From: Pseudomonadota bacterium
Lineage (GTDB): Bacteria; Pseudomonadota; Gammaproteobacteria; Burkholderiales; Burkholderiaceae_E
Reading direction: 5' to 3'
Assembly (NCBI GenBank): GCA_029779435.1
Contig: JAKPAM010000169.1
Coordinates: 1 to 64,000, forward strand
Length of the DNA: 64,000 nucleotides
In this document: positions 17,752 through 27,262 of the stretch, piece after piece
Numbering within the stretch: position 1 is the first letter of the stretch
How the letters are laid out: each line of letters begins with the position of its first letter
The notes under the pieces: model-generated
Seen by the model: the letters and a program-made list of their open reading frames with translations, nothing else
Databases searched by the model: none
What the model was told of the DNA's origin: nothing
Made by a program: the position numbers and the translations under genes

Positions 17752-18978
17752 TCAGTCCCGCGCGCGAAGCTTGGCGACTTCGTCGTCGGGCGGCAGCAGC
17801 TTCTCGCCGGGCACGTACCGGTAGTCGACCATGATGCCGCGGCCGTCCTTCAGCCCGATCTTGCCGACGTAGACGCCCAGCGTCGACTGGTGATCGATCT
17901 CGCGATAGACGATCGGCCCGTCCGGCGTGTCGACCTTCAGGCCCGAGAAAGCCTTGATCATCGACTCGGTATCGGTCTTGCCGCCGGCGCGCTTGACGCC
18001 CTCGACGAGCGACTTGATCAGACTGTAGCCGATCACCGAGCCGAGCCGCAGGTCGGCGCCGTGGTTGGCGGCCTGATAAGCCTTGACGAAGGCCTTGTGC
18101 GCGGGCGTGTCGATCGTCTGCCACGGGTAGCCGGTGACGATCCAGCCGACCGGCGCCTCGTCGCGCAGCGGATCGAGGTACTCGGGTTCACCGGTCAGCA
18201 GGCTGACGACCGGCAGGTCCTTGAGCAGGCCCCGATTATTGCCTTCGCGGACGAACTTGGCCAGGTCGGCGGCGAACAACGCGTTGAACACCGCATCGGG
18301 CTTGGCGTCGGCGATCGCCTGCACGACGCTGCCCGCGTCGACCTTGCCCAGCGGGGGCGCCTGCTCGGTGACGAACTCGATGTCGGGCTGCCTGGCCTTC
18401 ATCAGCTTCTTGAAGGTATCGACCGCCGACTGCCCGTACTCGTAGTTCGGGTACACGATCGCCCAGCGCTTCTTGTTGAGCTTGAGCGCCTCGGGCACCA
18501 GCGACGCGGCCAGCATGTAGGTCGACGTGCGCAGGCGGTACGTGTAGCGATTACCGCTTCCCCAGGTGATGCGATCGGTCAACGCCTCGGAGGCGACGAA
18601 GAACGTCTTCTTCTGCTTCGCGTAGTCGGTCAGCGCGAGTCCCACGTGCGACAGGAACGAACCGACCAGCAGGTCGACCCGCTCGCGCGCGATCAGTTCC
18701 TCGGCCAGGCGCACGGCCTCGCCGGGGTTGGCGTTGTCGTCGCGCGTGATCAGTTCGAACTTCTTGCCGTCGACGCCGCCGGCGGCATTGGCCTCGGCCA
18801 CGGCCAGCGCCATGCCCATCCGATAGGCCTCGAGGAACACCGGCTGAGCCTTGTAGCTGTTGATGTCGCCGATCTTGATCGTGCCCTGCGCCGCAGCTGC
18901 CGCGCTGAACGCCACCATGCAGGCGACCCCCGCCAGCCGCCCCGCCATCGACAACAGGAATCCCGCACGTTGATTCAT
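17752..18978 (-). CDS. ABC transporter substrate-binding protein (LivK/periplasmic-binding type 1)
   Basis: 408 aa with a signal peptide ending AAAAAQ and a type-1 periplasmic-binding fold: TIKIGDINSYKAQPVFLEAYRMGMALAVAEANAAGGVDGKKFELITRDDNANPGEAVRLAEELIARERVDLLVGSFLSHVGLALTDYAKQKKTFFVASEALTDRITW. It delivers solute to the fused permease encoded downstream. First gene of the operon. ATG at 18978 follows GGGAG; the upstream in-frame extension has no homology. Ligand unknown; the genes around it do not name one. Confidence 0.9.
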   Translation of the reverse strand: MNQRAGFLLSMAGRLAGVACMVAFSAAAAAQGTIKIGDINSYKAQPVFLEAYRMGMALAVAEANAAGGVDGKKFELITRDDNANPGEAVRLAEELIARERVDLLVGSFLSHVGLALTDYAKQKKTFFVASEALTDRITWGSGNRYTYRLRTSTYMLAASLVPEALKLNKKRWAIVYPNYEYGQSAVDTFKKLMKARQPDIEFVTEQAPPLGKVDAGSVVQAIADAKPDAVFNALFAADLAKFVREGNNRGLLKDLPVVSLLTGEPEYLDPLRDEAPVGWIVTGYPWQTIDTPAHKAFVKAYQAANHGADLRLGSVIGYSLIKSLVEGVKRAGGKTDTESMIKAFSGLKVDTPDGPIVYREIDHQSTLGVYVGKIGLKDGRGIMVDYRYVPGEKLLPPDDEVAKLRARD

Positions 18979-19205
18979 GAACGCTCCCAGCAAGAAAGGA
19001 AACCGGCCGCGGGCCGCTCCACTCCGACAGTGGACGCACAATATACGTCGAAAAACCGGCGAGCCGCCGATCATCGGCCCGAGGCCCTCCCCATCGCCCG
19101 CCCCCGGCACCGCCCCCCGAACCGACATGTGAAATCCGCCGTCTGGAACGCTTCGTAATAAGATCGGACCGATCCATTCCGTCGGCGCGCGCGCCCCACC
19201 CTCCT

Positions 19206-21272
19206 ATGAACGGAAACTTCCACTCGCTGTATCGCCACGGCTTCGCGCGCGTGGCCGCCTGCACGATCCCCTGTGCGATCGCCGACCCGGCCACCAACGT
19301 GACGGCCATCGTCGCCATGGCCGCCGGCGTCGACGCCCAGGGCGCGGCGCTGGCGATCTTTCCGGAACTGGCGCTGTCCGGCTACGCGATCGACGACCTG
19401 CTGCTGCAGGACGCGCTGCTCGATGCCACCGAGCAGGCCGTGGCTGACCTGCTGGCCGCCACGCGTGAGCTGCAGCCGGTCATCGTCGTCGGCGCGCCGC
19501 TGCGGCATGCGCAGCGCGTCTACAACGCCGCGCTGGTCCTGCACCGCGGCCGGCTGCTGGGCGTGGCGCCCAAGTCGTACCTGCCGACGTATCGCGAGTT
19601 CTACGAACGCCGCCAGACGGCCGCGGGCGACCAGGCGCGCGGCACGATCCGCGTGGCGGGGCAGACCGCTCCGTTCGGCCCCGACCTGATCTTCGAAGCC
19701 GAGGACCTGCCGGGGCTGGCGTTGCACGTCGAGGTCTGCGAGGATTTCTGGGTCCCGATCCCGCCGAGCGCCGAAGCCGCGCTGGCCGGCGCGACCGTGC
19801 TGGCCAACGTCTCCGGCAGCCCGATCACGATCGGTCGCGCCGACACGCGCCGGATGCTGTGCCAGTCGCAGTCGCTCCGCTGCCAGGCCGCGTACGTCTA
19901 TGCGGCCGCCGGTGCCGGCGAATCGACGACCGAGGTGGCCTGGGACGGACAGTGCCTGATCTGCGAGACCGGCACCGTGCTGGCCGAGAGCGAACGCTTC
20001 CGCGCCGACGCGCACGCGACGATCGCCGACATCGATCTGGACCGCCTGCGCCAGGAACGGATGCGCATGGGCACGTTCGACGACAACCGCCGCGTGCATG
20101 ACGCCCGCACCGGCGCGTTCCGCCGCGTGTCGTTCGCGCTGCGGCCGCGGCCCGACGACCTGGACCTGCGCCGGCACATCGAGCGCTTTCCGTTCGTGCC
20201 GGCCGATCCCGCCCGGCTCGCGCAGGACTGCTACGAGGCCTATAACATCCAGGTCGCCGGCCTCGTGCAGCGCATCCGCGCCAGCGGCGTCAAGCGGCTG
20301 GTCATCGGCGTGTCGGGCGGACTCGATTCGACGCAGGCCCTGATCGTCGCGGCCCGCGCGATGGACCGGCTCGGCATGCCGCGCGACGCCATCATCGCGT
20401 GCACGCTGCCCGGTTTCGGCACCAGCGAGCTGACGCACACCAACGCACTGCGGCTGATCGCGGCGATCGGTGCCGAACACCGCGAGATCGACATCCGCCC
20501 GGCTGCCACGCGGATGCTGCAGGACCTGGGCCATCCTTATGGACGCGGTGAAAAGGTCTACGACGTCACGTTCGAGAACGTCCAGGCGGGCCTGCGCACC
20601 GACTACCTGTTCCGCATGGCCAACCACGAGAATGCGTTCGTCGTGGGTACCGGCGACCTGTCCGAGGCCGCGCTCGGCTGGTGCACTTATGGCGTGGGCG
20701 ATCACATGTCGCATTACCACGTCAATACCGGCGTACCCAAGACGCTGATCCAGCACCTGATCCGCTGGGCGATCACGTCCGGCGATTTCGACGAATCGGT
20801 CGGCGCGACGCTCGACGCGATCCTGGGCACCGAGATCTCGCCGGAGCTGATCCCGGCCGACGCGGCCGGCGCGATGCAGAGCACCGAAGCGACGATCGGG
20901 CCGTACGCGCTGCAGGACTTCAACCTGTACTACACGCTGAGGTTCGGCTTCGTGCCCTCGAAGATCGCCTTCCTGGCCTGGCACGCATGGGGCCACGCCG
21001 ACCGGGGCGCGTGGCCGGCGGGCTTTCCGGCGGACCGGCGAATGGCTTACCCGCTGGCCGAGATCCGGCGCTGGCTCAAGGTGTTCCTGTTCCGCTTCTT
21101 CACGACCAGCCAGTTCAAGCGGTCGGCCACGCCCAACGGGCCGAAGGTGTCCGACGGGGGCAGTCTGTCGCCGCGCGGCGACTGGCGCGCGCCGTCGGAC
21201 GGCAATGCCCGCGCCTGGCTCGCCGAACTCGAGAACAACGTGCCCGACGGCCCGGATGCGCCGTCGCGGTAA
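19206..21272 (+). CDS. nadE: glutamine-dependent NAD+ synthetase
   Basis: 688-aa two-domain enzyme that amidates nicotinate adenine dinucleotide to NAD+. The N-terminal nitrilase-type glutaminase has its triad E54 (FPELALSGY), K123 (APKSYLPTYREFYE) and C178 (VEVCEDFW). The C-terminal synthetase has the ATP loop VSGGLDSTQAL at 370-375, plus TGDLSEAALGWCTYGVGDHMSHYHVN. Length matches long bacterial NadE forms. It stands alone, divergent from the ABC operon. Confidence 0.95.
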   Translation: MNGNFHSLYRHGFARVAACTIPCAIADPATNVTAIVAMAAGVDAQGAALAIFPELALSGYAIDDLLLQDALLDATEQAVADLLAATRELQPVIVVGAPLRHAQRVYNAALVLHRGRLLGVAPKSYLPTYREFYERRQTAAGDQARGTIRVAGQTAPFGPDLIFEAEDLPGLALHVEVCEDFWVPIPPSAEAALAGATVLANVSGSPITIGRADTRRMLCQSQSLRCQAAYVYAAAGAGESTTEVAWDGQCLICETGTVLAESERFRADAHATIADIDLDRLRQERMRMGTFDDNRRVHDARTGAFRRVSFALRPRPDDLDLRRHIERFPFVPADPARLAQDCYEAYNIQVAGLVQRIRASGVKRLVIGVSGGLDSTQALIVAARAMDRLGMPRDAIIACTLPGFGTSELTHTNALRLIAAIGAEHREIDIRPAATRMLQDLGHPYGRGEKVYDVTFENVQAGLRTDYLFRMANHENAFVVGTGDLSEAALGWCTYGVGDHMSHYHVNTGVPKTLIQHLIRWAITSGDFDESVGATLDAILGTEISPELIPADAAGAMQSTEATIGPYALQDFNLYYTLRFGFVPSKIAFLAWHAWGHADRGAWPAGFPADRRMAYPLAEIRRWLKVFLFRFFTTSQFKRSATPNGPKVSDGGSLSPRGDWRAPSDGNARAWLAELENNVPDGPDAPSR

Positions 21273-21407
21273 GTGTTCGCCTCGGCCGCGGTCCAATGGC
21301 AGCCTTGCCGCGTGACGGTCGCCGCGCGATGACCGTCCCGTGCCGCTCCGCACCGTCCCGCGCCACGGCCCCGTGTTTTTCCTTCAGTCCCGATCGGAGT
21401 GACCACC

Positions 21408-21923
21408 ATGCGTCTCGCCCCTGACAACCTGTCCCCCCATCGCCGCGCGTCCGCGCGTCCGCCCGCATCGCCGACGGCGAACCCGATGCGGCGGATCGCT
21501 CCGCTGTTGCTGGCCGCCGCGGCCAGCCTGGCCGTCATCGGCCCCGGCGCGTCGGCACAGAGCCTCGATCAGCTCAAGGGCCTGGCCGGCGGCGGGGACA
21601 AGGCCGGCGGTGCGGCGGGCGCGCTGCCGTCGCTCGGTTCGATGAACATCGGCAGCCTCGGCAACGCGACCGGCGTCGTCGAGTACTGCATCAAGAACAA
21701 CTACCTGGACGGCGGCGCCGGCGGCATCAAGGACAAGCTGATGGGCAAGCTGTCCGGCGGCGGCACGAAGCCGAGCGAAGACAGCGGCTACCTGGCTGGC
21801 GCCAAGGGCCTGTTCAACACCAGCGACGGCCAGAGCGTCGACCTGTCGGGCGGCGGCCTGAAGCAGAAGTTCACCAAGCAGGTGTGCGAGCAGGTGCTCA
21901 AGCAGGCGAAGAATCTGCTCTGA
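21408..21923 (+). CDS. DUF2501 family exported protein
   Basis: 171 aa. After a basic N-terminal extension, a signal peptide (MRRIAPLLLAAAASLAVIGPGASAQS) leads to the DUF2501 region: SLGNATGVVEYCIKNNYLDGGAGGIKDKLMGKL, YLAGAKGLFNT, LKQKFTKQVCEQVLKQAKNLL. Function unknown; E. coli YjjA is a member. ATG at 21408 is preferred because GGAGTG lies 8 bases upstream; in-frame GTG at 21399 is possible, as is an internal ATG at 21486 that gives a standard signal peptide. Confidence 0.8.
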   Translation: MRLAPDNLSPHRRASARPPASPTANPMRRIAPLLLAAAASLAVIGPGASAQSLDQLKGLAGGGDKAGGAAGALPSLGSMNIGSLGNATGVVEYCIKNNYLDGGAGGIKDKLMGKLSGGGTKPSEDSGYLAGAKGLFNTSDGQSVDLSGGGLKQKFTKQVCEQVLKQAKNLL

Positions 21924-21989
21924 CGCTCGCAGCCGCACGCAGCCCGGCCCCCTTCGCCGCATCCGGCAGGGGATTGCCGGGCGCGGCGC

Positions 21990-23579
21990 TCACGCCAGCA
22001 CGCAGCCCCGATAACCGTCGGCCGCCACGTCCGCGCACTGCTTCGCATACGTCGGGAAGCCCGCCGCGTACGGCATGAACACGCGCGGCTTGCCCGGCAC
22101 GTTGGCGCCCAGGTACCACGAGTTGCAGGTCAGGAACAGCGTCTCGTCGGCGGCCTCGTTGACCGTTTGCACCCATTGCGTCTGGGCCTGCGGCGTCGGC
22201 TCGATCGTGCGCTTGCCGTGTTCGGCCAGGTAGGCGATGCAATCGGCGATCCAGTCGACGTGCTGCTCGATCGCCACCGTCATCGTCGTGAACGCCGACG
22301 TGCTGCCCGGGCCGACGAGGTTGAACAGGTTGGGAAAGCCGGCCACCATCAATCCCAGGTAGTTGACCGGCCCGTCCTGCCATGCCTGCGCGATCGTCCG
22401 GCCGCCCCGGCCGCGCACGTCCAGCCGCGTCAACGTGCCGGTCATCGCATCGAACCCCGTCGCCAGCACCAGCACGTCGCAGGGGTAGGTCCGTCCACCG
22501 GTGACGACGCCCCGCTCGACGATCTCGTCGATCGGCTGCGTGCCGACGTCGACCAGCTCGACGTTGGGCCGATTGAAGGTCTCGTAGTAGCCGGTATCGA
22601 CGCACAGGCGCTTGCAGCCCACCGTATGCCTGGGGGACAGCAGCTCGGCGGTGCGCGGGTCGCGGACGATCTCGCGGATCTTGCCGCGCAGGAACTCGGC
22701 CGCCATCTCGTTGGCGACCGGATCGGTCAGCACGTCACTGAACGCCGCCAGGAAGCTGAAGCCGCCGTAGCGCCAGCGCTCTTCGAACATTTGTTGCCGG
22801 CGCGCCTCGTCGACCTCGACCGCCTTCTCGCGGTTTGGCGGATACTCGGCGCCGAAGCCCACACGCATCCGGCGGTTGCGCGCGCGAAACCCGGGGTAGT
22901 CGGCCTTGACGCGCTGCTCGAACACCGGATCAAGCGGCCCGTTGCGCGCCGGCACCGCGTAGGCGGGCGTGCGCTGGAAGACCGTCAGCGCCTGCGCTTC
23001 GCGTGCCAGGATCGGAATCGCCTGCACGCCCGACGAGCCGGTGCCGATGACGGCCACGTGCTTGTCGCGGAAATCGACCGGCTCGCGCGGCCAGTCGGCC
23101 GTGTGCAGGACCGGACCGGCGAAGCGATCGAGCCCCTTGAACGATGGCCGGTTGGGCGTCGACAGCGGACCGGTGGCCATCGCCAGGAAGCGCGTGGTCC
23201 AGCTCCGCCCGTCGGTGGACCGCACGTGCCAGCACGCCTGCTCCTCGTCGAAGACCGCGCCGTCAACCCGCGTGTTCAGCTCGATCGCGTCGCGCAGGCC
23301 GAATCGATCGGCGATGTGGTTCGCATAGCGCAGCAGTTCGGGCTGCGCCGAATACCGTTCGCTCCACTGCCATTCCTGCTGCAGCGCCTCGGAGAAGCCG
23401 AACGAATACTCGAGGCTCTGGATGTCGACGCGCGCTCCCGGGTAGCGGTTGTGATACCAGGTCCCTCCGACGCCGTCGGCCGCTTCCAGCAGCACCGTGT
23501 TCCATCCCATCCGCCGTGCCCGTTCGAGCAGGCAGAGCCCGGCAAAGCCGGCACCGACGATCAGCAGATCCGTCGCCAC
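21990..23579 (-). CDS. flavin-containing Baeyer-Villiger-type monooxygenase
   Basis: 529 aa. Two Rossmann motifs (GAGFAG at 9-14 for FAD, GTGSSG at 179-184 for NADPH) flank the BVMO fingerprint FxGxxxHxxxWP, here F153, G155, H159, W163, P164. VGGTWYHNRYPGARVDIQSLEYSF is also typical of cyclohexanone- and phenylacetone-type enzymes. It would insert oxygen next to a ketone to make an ester or lactone using NADPH. GTG start at 23579 with GGAGGAGGG upstream. It stands alone, so the substrate cannot be inferred. Confidence 0.9.
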   Translation of the reverse strand: MATDLLIVGAGFAGLCLLERARRMGWNTVLLEAADGVGGTWYHNRYPGARVDIQSLEYSFGFSEALQQEWQWSERYSAQPELLRYANHIADRFGLRDAIELNTRVDGAVFDEEQACWHVRSTDGRSWTTRFLAMATGPLSTPNRPSFKGLDRFAGPVLHTADWPREPVDFRDKHVAVIGTGSSGVQAIPILAREAQALTVFQRTPAYAVPARNGPLDPVFEQRVKADYPGFRARNRRMRVGFGAEYPPNREKAVEVDEARRQQMFEERWRYGGFSFLAAFSDVLTDPVANEMAAEFLRGKIREIVRDPRTAELLSPRHTVGCKRLCVDTGYYETFNRPNVELVDVGTQPIDEIVERGVVTGGRTYPCDVLVLATGFDAMTGTLTRLDVRGRGGRTIAQAWQDGPVNYLGLMVAGFPNLFNLVGPGSTSAFTTMTVAIEQHVDWIADCIAYLAEHGKRTIEPTPQAQTQWVQTVNEAADETLFLTCNSWYLGANVPGKPRVFMPYAAGFPTYAKQCADVAADGYRGCVLA

Positions 23580-23664
23580 ATGTCCCTCCTCCGTTGTTTT
23601 TCCTCACCAGCCCCCGGCTGGCGCCGCCGTCGACCCCGATGTTACGATCGCCAGCATCGCGTCC

Positions 23665-23682
23665 GCGACCGTTTGCGGTCGC
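23665..23682. promoter_or_regulatory. perfect inverted repeat between divergent genes
   Basis: GCGACCG, four bases, CGGTCGC. It lies in the 199-base region shared by the monooxygenase (minus) and an exported hypothetical protein gene (plus). Its position fits an operator, but no regulator gene is adjacent. Confidence 0.3.
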
Positions 23683-23778
23683 CTGAGCCCGCGATCGTTC
23701 GCAATCGCCAGTGCCCGCGACCGCGCTCACAGCCCCCTGCATCCGACCTCCGTTGACCGACCTACGACAGCCGACATC

Positions 23779-24240
23779 ATGCCCGCCTCGACCCTGCGCC
23801 TGATCACCGCCGCCGGACTGCTCGCCGCCGCGCTGCCCGTCCTCGCCACCGGCATCTCGTCATCGATTTCCGACAGCGTGGCCCAGTCGGTGGGCAGCGT
23901 TTCCGATTCGATCAAGCGATCGAGCGACAGCTCGTCGAAGACCGTCGACCTGGCCGAGGGCGACTACCGTATCACGCAGGTCGCGATCGTCGACGATCGG
24001 CCCGGCATGACGCGGCTGACGCTGCAGGCCGCGACCGACCAGGACGACCGCGATGCGGTCTTCCTCTACGTGCCCACCGGCACCGCCGAACGGCACGCGC
24101 TCGCGCAGGGAGGATCGATCACCGCCCGCCACCGCCCTTATGGCATCGAGTTCACGGTGGCACGCGCCGAACAGCCGTTCTTCCTCGTCGTCCATGACGA
24201 CGTGCGCCGCGAACTGGACCATCACGTCGTCACGCTCTGA
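23779..24240 (+). CDS. exported hypothetical protein
   Basis: 153 aa with a signal peptide (LRLITAAGLLAAALPVLATG) and a serine-rich linker (SSSISDSVAQSVGSVSDSIKRSSDSSSKT). A compact domain follows (DYRITQVAIVDDRPGMTRLTLQA...FLYVPTGTAERHALAQGGSITARHRPYGIEFTVARAEQPFFLVVHDD). I do not recognise the family. The DUF2145 gene follows after about 30 bases, so the two probably form an operon of envelope proteins. Confidence 0.65.
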   Translation: MPASTLRLITAAGLLAAALPVLATGISSSISDSVAQSVGSVSDSIKRSSDSSSKTVDLAEGDYRITQVAIVDDRPGMTRLTLQAATDQDDRDAVFLYVPTGTAERHALAQGGSITARHRPYGIEFTVARAEQPFFLVVHDDVRRELDHHVVTL

Positions 24241-24272
24241 CGCATCGTGATCGCGTAGTGCATCGCCAGGCG

Positions 24273-25397
24273 ATGGGACGGCGTGCGCGCGGGGTGGCGC
24301 GGCCGTCTCGTTTCTCGCGTGTTTCGCTTCGGCGGCTTCTATCGTCCGCGCTGCTGGGTGGGATGCTCTGCGCGGCAGTATCGGTGGCGCACGCATCGAT
24401 CGCGTTCTGCGACAGCCCGCCCGACCTCGACGCCGCGCAGCAGGACCGCCTGCTGCGCTTCGCCGCGCTGATCAAGCGCTCGCTCGACGACAGCAGCCGG
24501 CGGATCGCGCTGGTCGCGCGCTCGGGCATGGATCTGGGCGACATGGGTGTGCGCTACTCGCATGCGGGCATCAGCCTGCGCGACAGCGCGAACACCGCCT
24601 GGTCGGTGCGCCAGTTGTACTTCGCCTGCGACGAGCGGCGATCGCGCCTGTTCGACCAGGGCATGTCCGGGTTCGTGCTGGGACTCGATCCGGAAGGCGA
24701 CGGCTATGTATCGGTCGTGCAAGTGCCGCCTCCGCACGATGCGACGCTGGCAGCTGCCGCGCTCGATAACCGGCTCGCCCTGACGCTGCTCAACGGCGCG
24801 TACAGCGCCAACGCCTATCCGTTCAGCACGCAGTTCCAGAACTGCAACCAGTGGGTGATCGAGATGCTGGCGACCGCGTGGGGCGGACTGGCCGACCCCG
24901 ATGCCACACCGAGGATCACGCCGGATGCCACGCCGGACGCCATCACGGACGCCATCACGGACGCCGTCACGGACGCCGTCACGGACGCTGCCCCGAATGC
25001 CGATCCGAACGCCGGCTCGGCCGCCACGCCGAACACGGATCGGGCCGCCGATCGGCACGACGACCCGACACTGCGCACGCGCGCGCAACGCTGGCTGTCG
25101 GCGTCCGGCTACCAGCCGAGCCTGTTCCGCGTCGCATACCGGCCGATGATCTGGGCCAGCGCCTTCGTCCCGTGGGTCCATACGCGCGACCACCCGGACG
25201 AGGACATCGACGGCAAGCGTTTCCGGGTCAGCATGCCGGCATCGATCGAGGATTTCGTCCGTGCCCGGATTCCGGGCGCGACGCGTACCGAGTTCTGCCT
25301 GAACGGTACGCGGATGGTGATCCGCCAAGGGTGGACCCCGATCGCACGCGGCTGCGAGGCGGCGGCCGGCGACACCGTCGTCCCGCTCGATCGCTGA
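24273..25397 (+). CDS. DUF2145 domain exported protein
   Basis: About 374 aa. After a signal sequence (LLSSALLGGMLCAAVSVAHAS) the DUF2145 core appears: RYSHAGISLRD...WSVRQLYFACDERRSRLFDQGMSGFVLG, QFQNCNQWVIEMLATAWGG. In this family the histidine and the NCNQ cysteine/asparagine resemble a papain-like fold, suggesting a cell-envelope hydrolase, but none is characterised to my knowledge. A low-complexity insertion made of a 12-base tandem repeat (DAIT/DAVT units) splits the conserved region. Start: ATG at 24273, or GTG at 24258. Confidence 0.75.
   Translation: MGRRARGVARPSRFSRVSLRRLLSSALLGGMLCAAVSVAHASIAFCDSPPDLDAAQQDRLLRFAALIKRSLDDSSRRIALVARSGMDLGDMGVRYSHAGISLRDSANTAWSVRQLYFACDERRSRLFDQGMSGFVLGLDPEGDGYVSVVQVPPPHDATLAAAALDNRLALTLLNGAYSANAYPFSTQFQNCNQWVIEMLATAWGGLADPDATPRITPDATPDAITDAITDAVTDAVTDAAPNADPNAGSAATPNTDRAADRHDDPTLRTRAQRWLSASGYQPSLFRVAYRPMIWASAFVPWVHTRDHPDEDIDGKRFRVSMPASIEDFVRARIPGATRTEFCLNGTRMVIRQGWTPIARGCEAAAGDTVVPLDR
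24936..24983 (+). repeat. 12-bp tandem repeat inside the DUF2145 gene
   Basis: Four units of GACGCCRTCACG encode DAIT-DAIT-DAVT-DAVT, with a partial unit after. The length is a multiple of three, so copy-number change would keep the frame and only alter a linker. Confidence 0.8.
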
Positions 25398-25433
25398 ACG
25401 GCCCCGTTCTCCGATGACGACGCCCGCTTACCG

Positions 25434-26273
25434 ATGACGACACTCACGCTCCGGGACCGCGCACTGCGCATCGTCCAGACGCCCGACGCGGTCGAGAAGG
25501 CCCGGCTGGCCATCGACCCCGCCCTCGCCGAGGCGCCGATCGACGCGGACCAGCGCCTGGACGAACCGCCGAGCCTGCCGGGGCGACCAGCCGCGCCGGC
25601 GCTGGTGCCGTTCGAGTCGCTGCCGACGCGATCGATGGCCACGCGCGAAGGGCATGCGGCGCTGATCCATTCGATCGCACACATCGAGTTGAACGCGATC
25701 GATCTGGCATGCGACGCGATCTGGCGCTTCGCGGGGCTGCCCGACGCCTACTATCGCGACTGGCTGCGCGTGGCCGCCGAAGAGGCGCTGCATTTCACGC
25801 TGCTGCGTGAGCATCTGCTGCGAACGGGCTTCGATTATGGCGCGTTCGCCGCGCATCATGGCCTGTGGGAAATGGCCGAGCGCACACGCGACGACGTGAT
25901 GGCGCGTATGGCGCTGGTACCGCGCACGCTCGAAGCGCGCGGGCTGGACGCATCGCCTGGCGTGCGCCGCAAGCTCGTCGGCGTCGGCGATAAGGACGGC
26001 GCGGCGATCATCGACCGGATCCTGCGCGACGAGATCGGCCACGTAGCGATCGGCAACCACTGGTATCGCTACCTGTGCGCGCAGCGCGGCCTCGATCCGC
26101 TCGCCACTTATGGCGTGCTGGCGCGCCGCTACCAGGCCCCGCGATCGAAGGGACCCTTCAATCTCGATGCCCGCCGGCGTGCGGGCTTCACCGATGCCGA
26201 ACTGGACGCGCTCGAACGCGATGCCCGGTCCTCGCCCGTCGAAAGACCACCGGACACCCCCGACCCGCCGTAA
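25434..26273 (+). CDS. DUF455 family ferritin-like protein
   Basis: 279 aa. The glutamate/histidine pattern fits a di-iron four-helix bundle: HSIAHIELNAIDLACDAIWRF, AAEEALHFTLLREHL, and IDRILRDEIGHVAIGNHWYRYLC. These EEx6H and E/H motifs define DUF455, which is related to the tRNA hydroxylase MiaE. The substrate is unknown. It sits just downstream of the DUF2145 gene and upstream of carbonic anhydrase. Confidence 0.85.
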   Translation: MTTLTLRDRALRIVQTPDAVEKARLAIDPALAEAPIDADQRLDEPPSLPGRPAAPALVPFESLPTRSMATREGHAALIHSIAHIELNAIDLACDAIWRFAGLPDAYYRDWLRVAAEEALHFTLLREHLLRTGFDYGAFAAHHGLWEMAERTRDDVMARMALVPRTLEARGLDASPGVRRKLVGVGDKDGAAIIDRILRDEIGHVAIGNHWYRYLCAQRGLDPLATYGVLARRYQAPRSKGPFNLDARRRAGFTDAELDALERDARSSPVERPPDTPDPP

Positions 26274-26328
26274 TGCCGTCCTGCGACGCTGCGCGTATAC
26301 TGCAAAAAATTGTGCGAGTGCAGCAATC

Positions 26329-27003
26329 ATGGGCAAGAAACTGGAGTCGTTACTGACCCGCAACCGCGGCTGGTCCAAGAAGATGGAGGAGCGCCAGCCG
26401 GGCTTCTTCAACAGTCTGGTCAAGCAGCAAGCTCCCCGCTATATGTGGATCGGCTGCGCCGATAGCCGCGTCCCCGCCAACGAACTGGTCGACCTGGCCC
26501 CTGGCGAACTCTTCGTCCACCGCAACGTCGCCAACGTCGTCGTGCATTCCGATCTGAACTGCCTGTCGGTCATCCAGTTCGCGACCGATGTGCTCAAGGT
26601 CGAGCACATCATCGTCGTCGGCCATTCGAACTGCGGCGGCGTGACGGCGGCGCTCAAGGACCAGCGTGTCGGGATCGTCGACAACTGGATCCGCCATGTG
26701 CAGGACGTGCGCAACCGGCACCATGACTGGCTGTACAGCGTGCCCGAGAACGAGCGCACGAACGCGCTGTGCGAACTGAACGTCGTCGAGCAGGCGCTGA
26801 ACGTCTGCCACACGACGATCGTGCGCGACGCCTGGCAGCGCGGGCAGTCGGTCTGCGTGCACGGCTGGGTCTACGGGTTGCACAACGGGTTGCTCGAAGA
26901 CCTGTCGATGACGGTGTGCAGCAGCGAGGACATCGTGCCCGCTTATCAGGCGGCGCTGGCGGCGGTGAAGGCGCGATACGACGGGAAGTCGGGCGGCGGT
27001 TGA
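26329..27003 (+). CDS. can: beta-class carbonic anhydrase
   Basis: 224-aa cytoplasmic enzyme interconverting CO2 and bicarbonate. Zinc ligands C43, H99 and C102 ([16 protein letters not shown]) and the D45/R47 dyad are all present, as is the RNVAN motif. The length is normal for Can/CynT. A TATACT at 26296-26301 may be the -10 element of its own promoter. The in-frame extension upstream belongs to the overlapping DUF455 gene end. Confidence 0.95.
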   Translation: MGKKLESLLTRNRGWSKKMEERQPGFFNSLVKQQAPRYMWIGCADSRVPANELVDLAPGELFVHRNVANVVVHSDLNCLSVIQFATDVLKVEHIIVVGHSNCGGVTAALKDQRVGIVDNWIRHVQDVRNRHHDWLYSVPENERTNALCELNVVEQALNVCHTTIVRDAWQRGQSVCVHGWVYGLHNGLLEDLSMTVCSSEDIVPAYQAALAAVKARYDGKSGGG

Positions 27004-27061
27004 GCTTCGGCGCCTGAGTTCGTCACGGCCGGGGGCCACTGGGTATGAGGGTGGGCGGCGG

Positions 27062-27161
27062 TCGACCTTTGCGCAGGTCTGTCACGATGGCGCCGCCGGG
27101 TGTGCGAAAGCGTTGCATTCGACCCTTGCGCAGGTCTGCCACGACGACGCCACCGGGTGTG
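27062..27161. repeat. 43-bp imperfect direct repeat
   Basis: Copies at 27062-27104 and 27119-27161 (period 57) match at 38 of 43 positions by hand count. They occupy most of the gap between carbonic anhydrase and hydroxypyruvate isomerase. Flanking sequence is also GGGTG/GCGC-rich and looks like further decayed units. No coding role is apparent. Confidence 0.7.
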
Positions 27162-27240
27162 AAGGGGGCGGCGCCCCCGTGACGAACCCGCGCCAGGGTC
27201 GAAACGCACTCCCCGCCGACTCCGCTATGCTGCGCGGTAA

Positions 27241-27256
27241 CCCCCCCTGCCCCCCC
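27241..27256 (+). repeat. C7-TG-C7 tract before the isomerase start
   Basis: Two seven-base cytosine runs separated by TG end seven bases before the ATG at 27263, where a Shine-Dalgarno site would be expected. None is visible. Such runs are prone to slippage. Confidence 0.7.
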
Positions 27257-27262
27257 ATAGCG

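Noticed and set aside
24901-25020. CRISPR-like periodicity
   Set aside because: The repeats are 12 bases, in frame within a gene and have no spacers.
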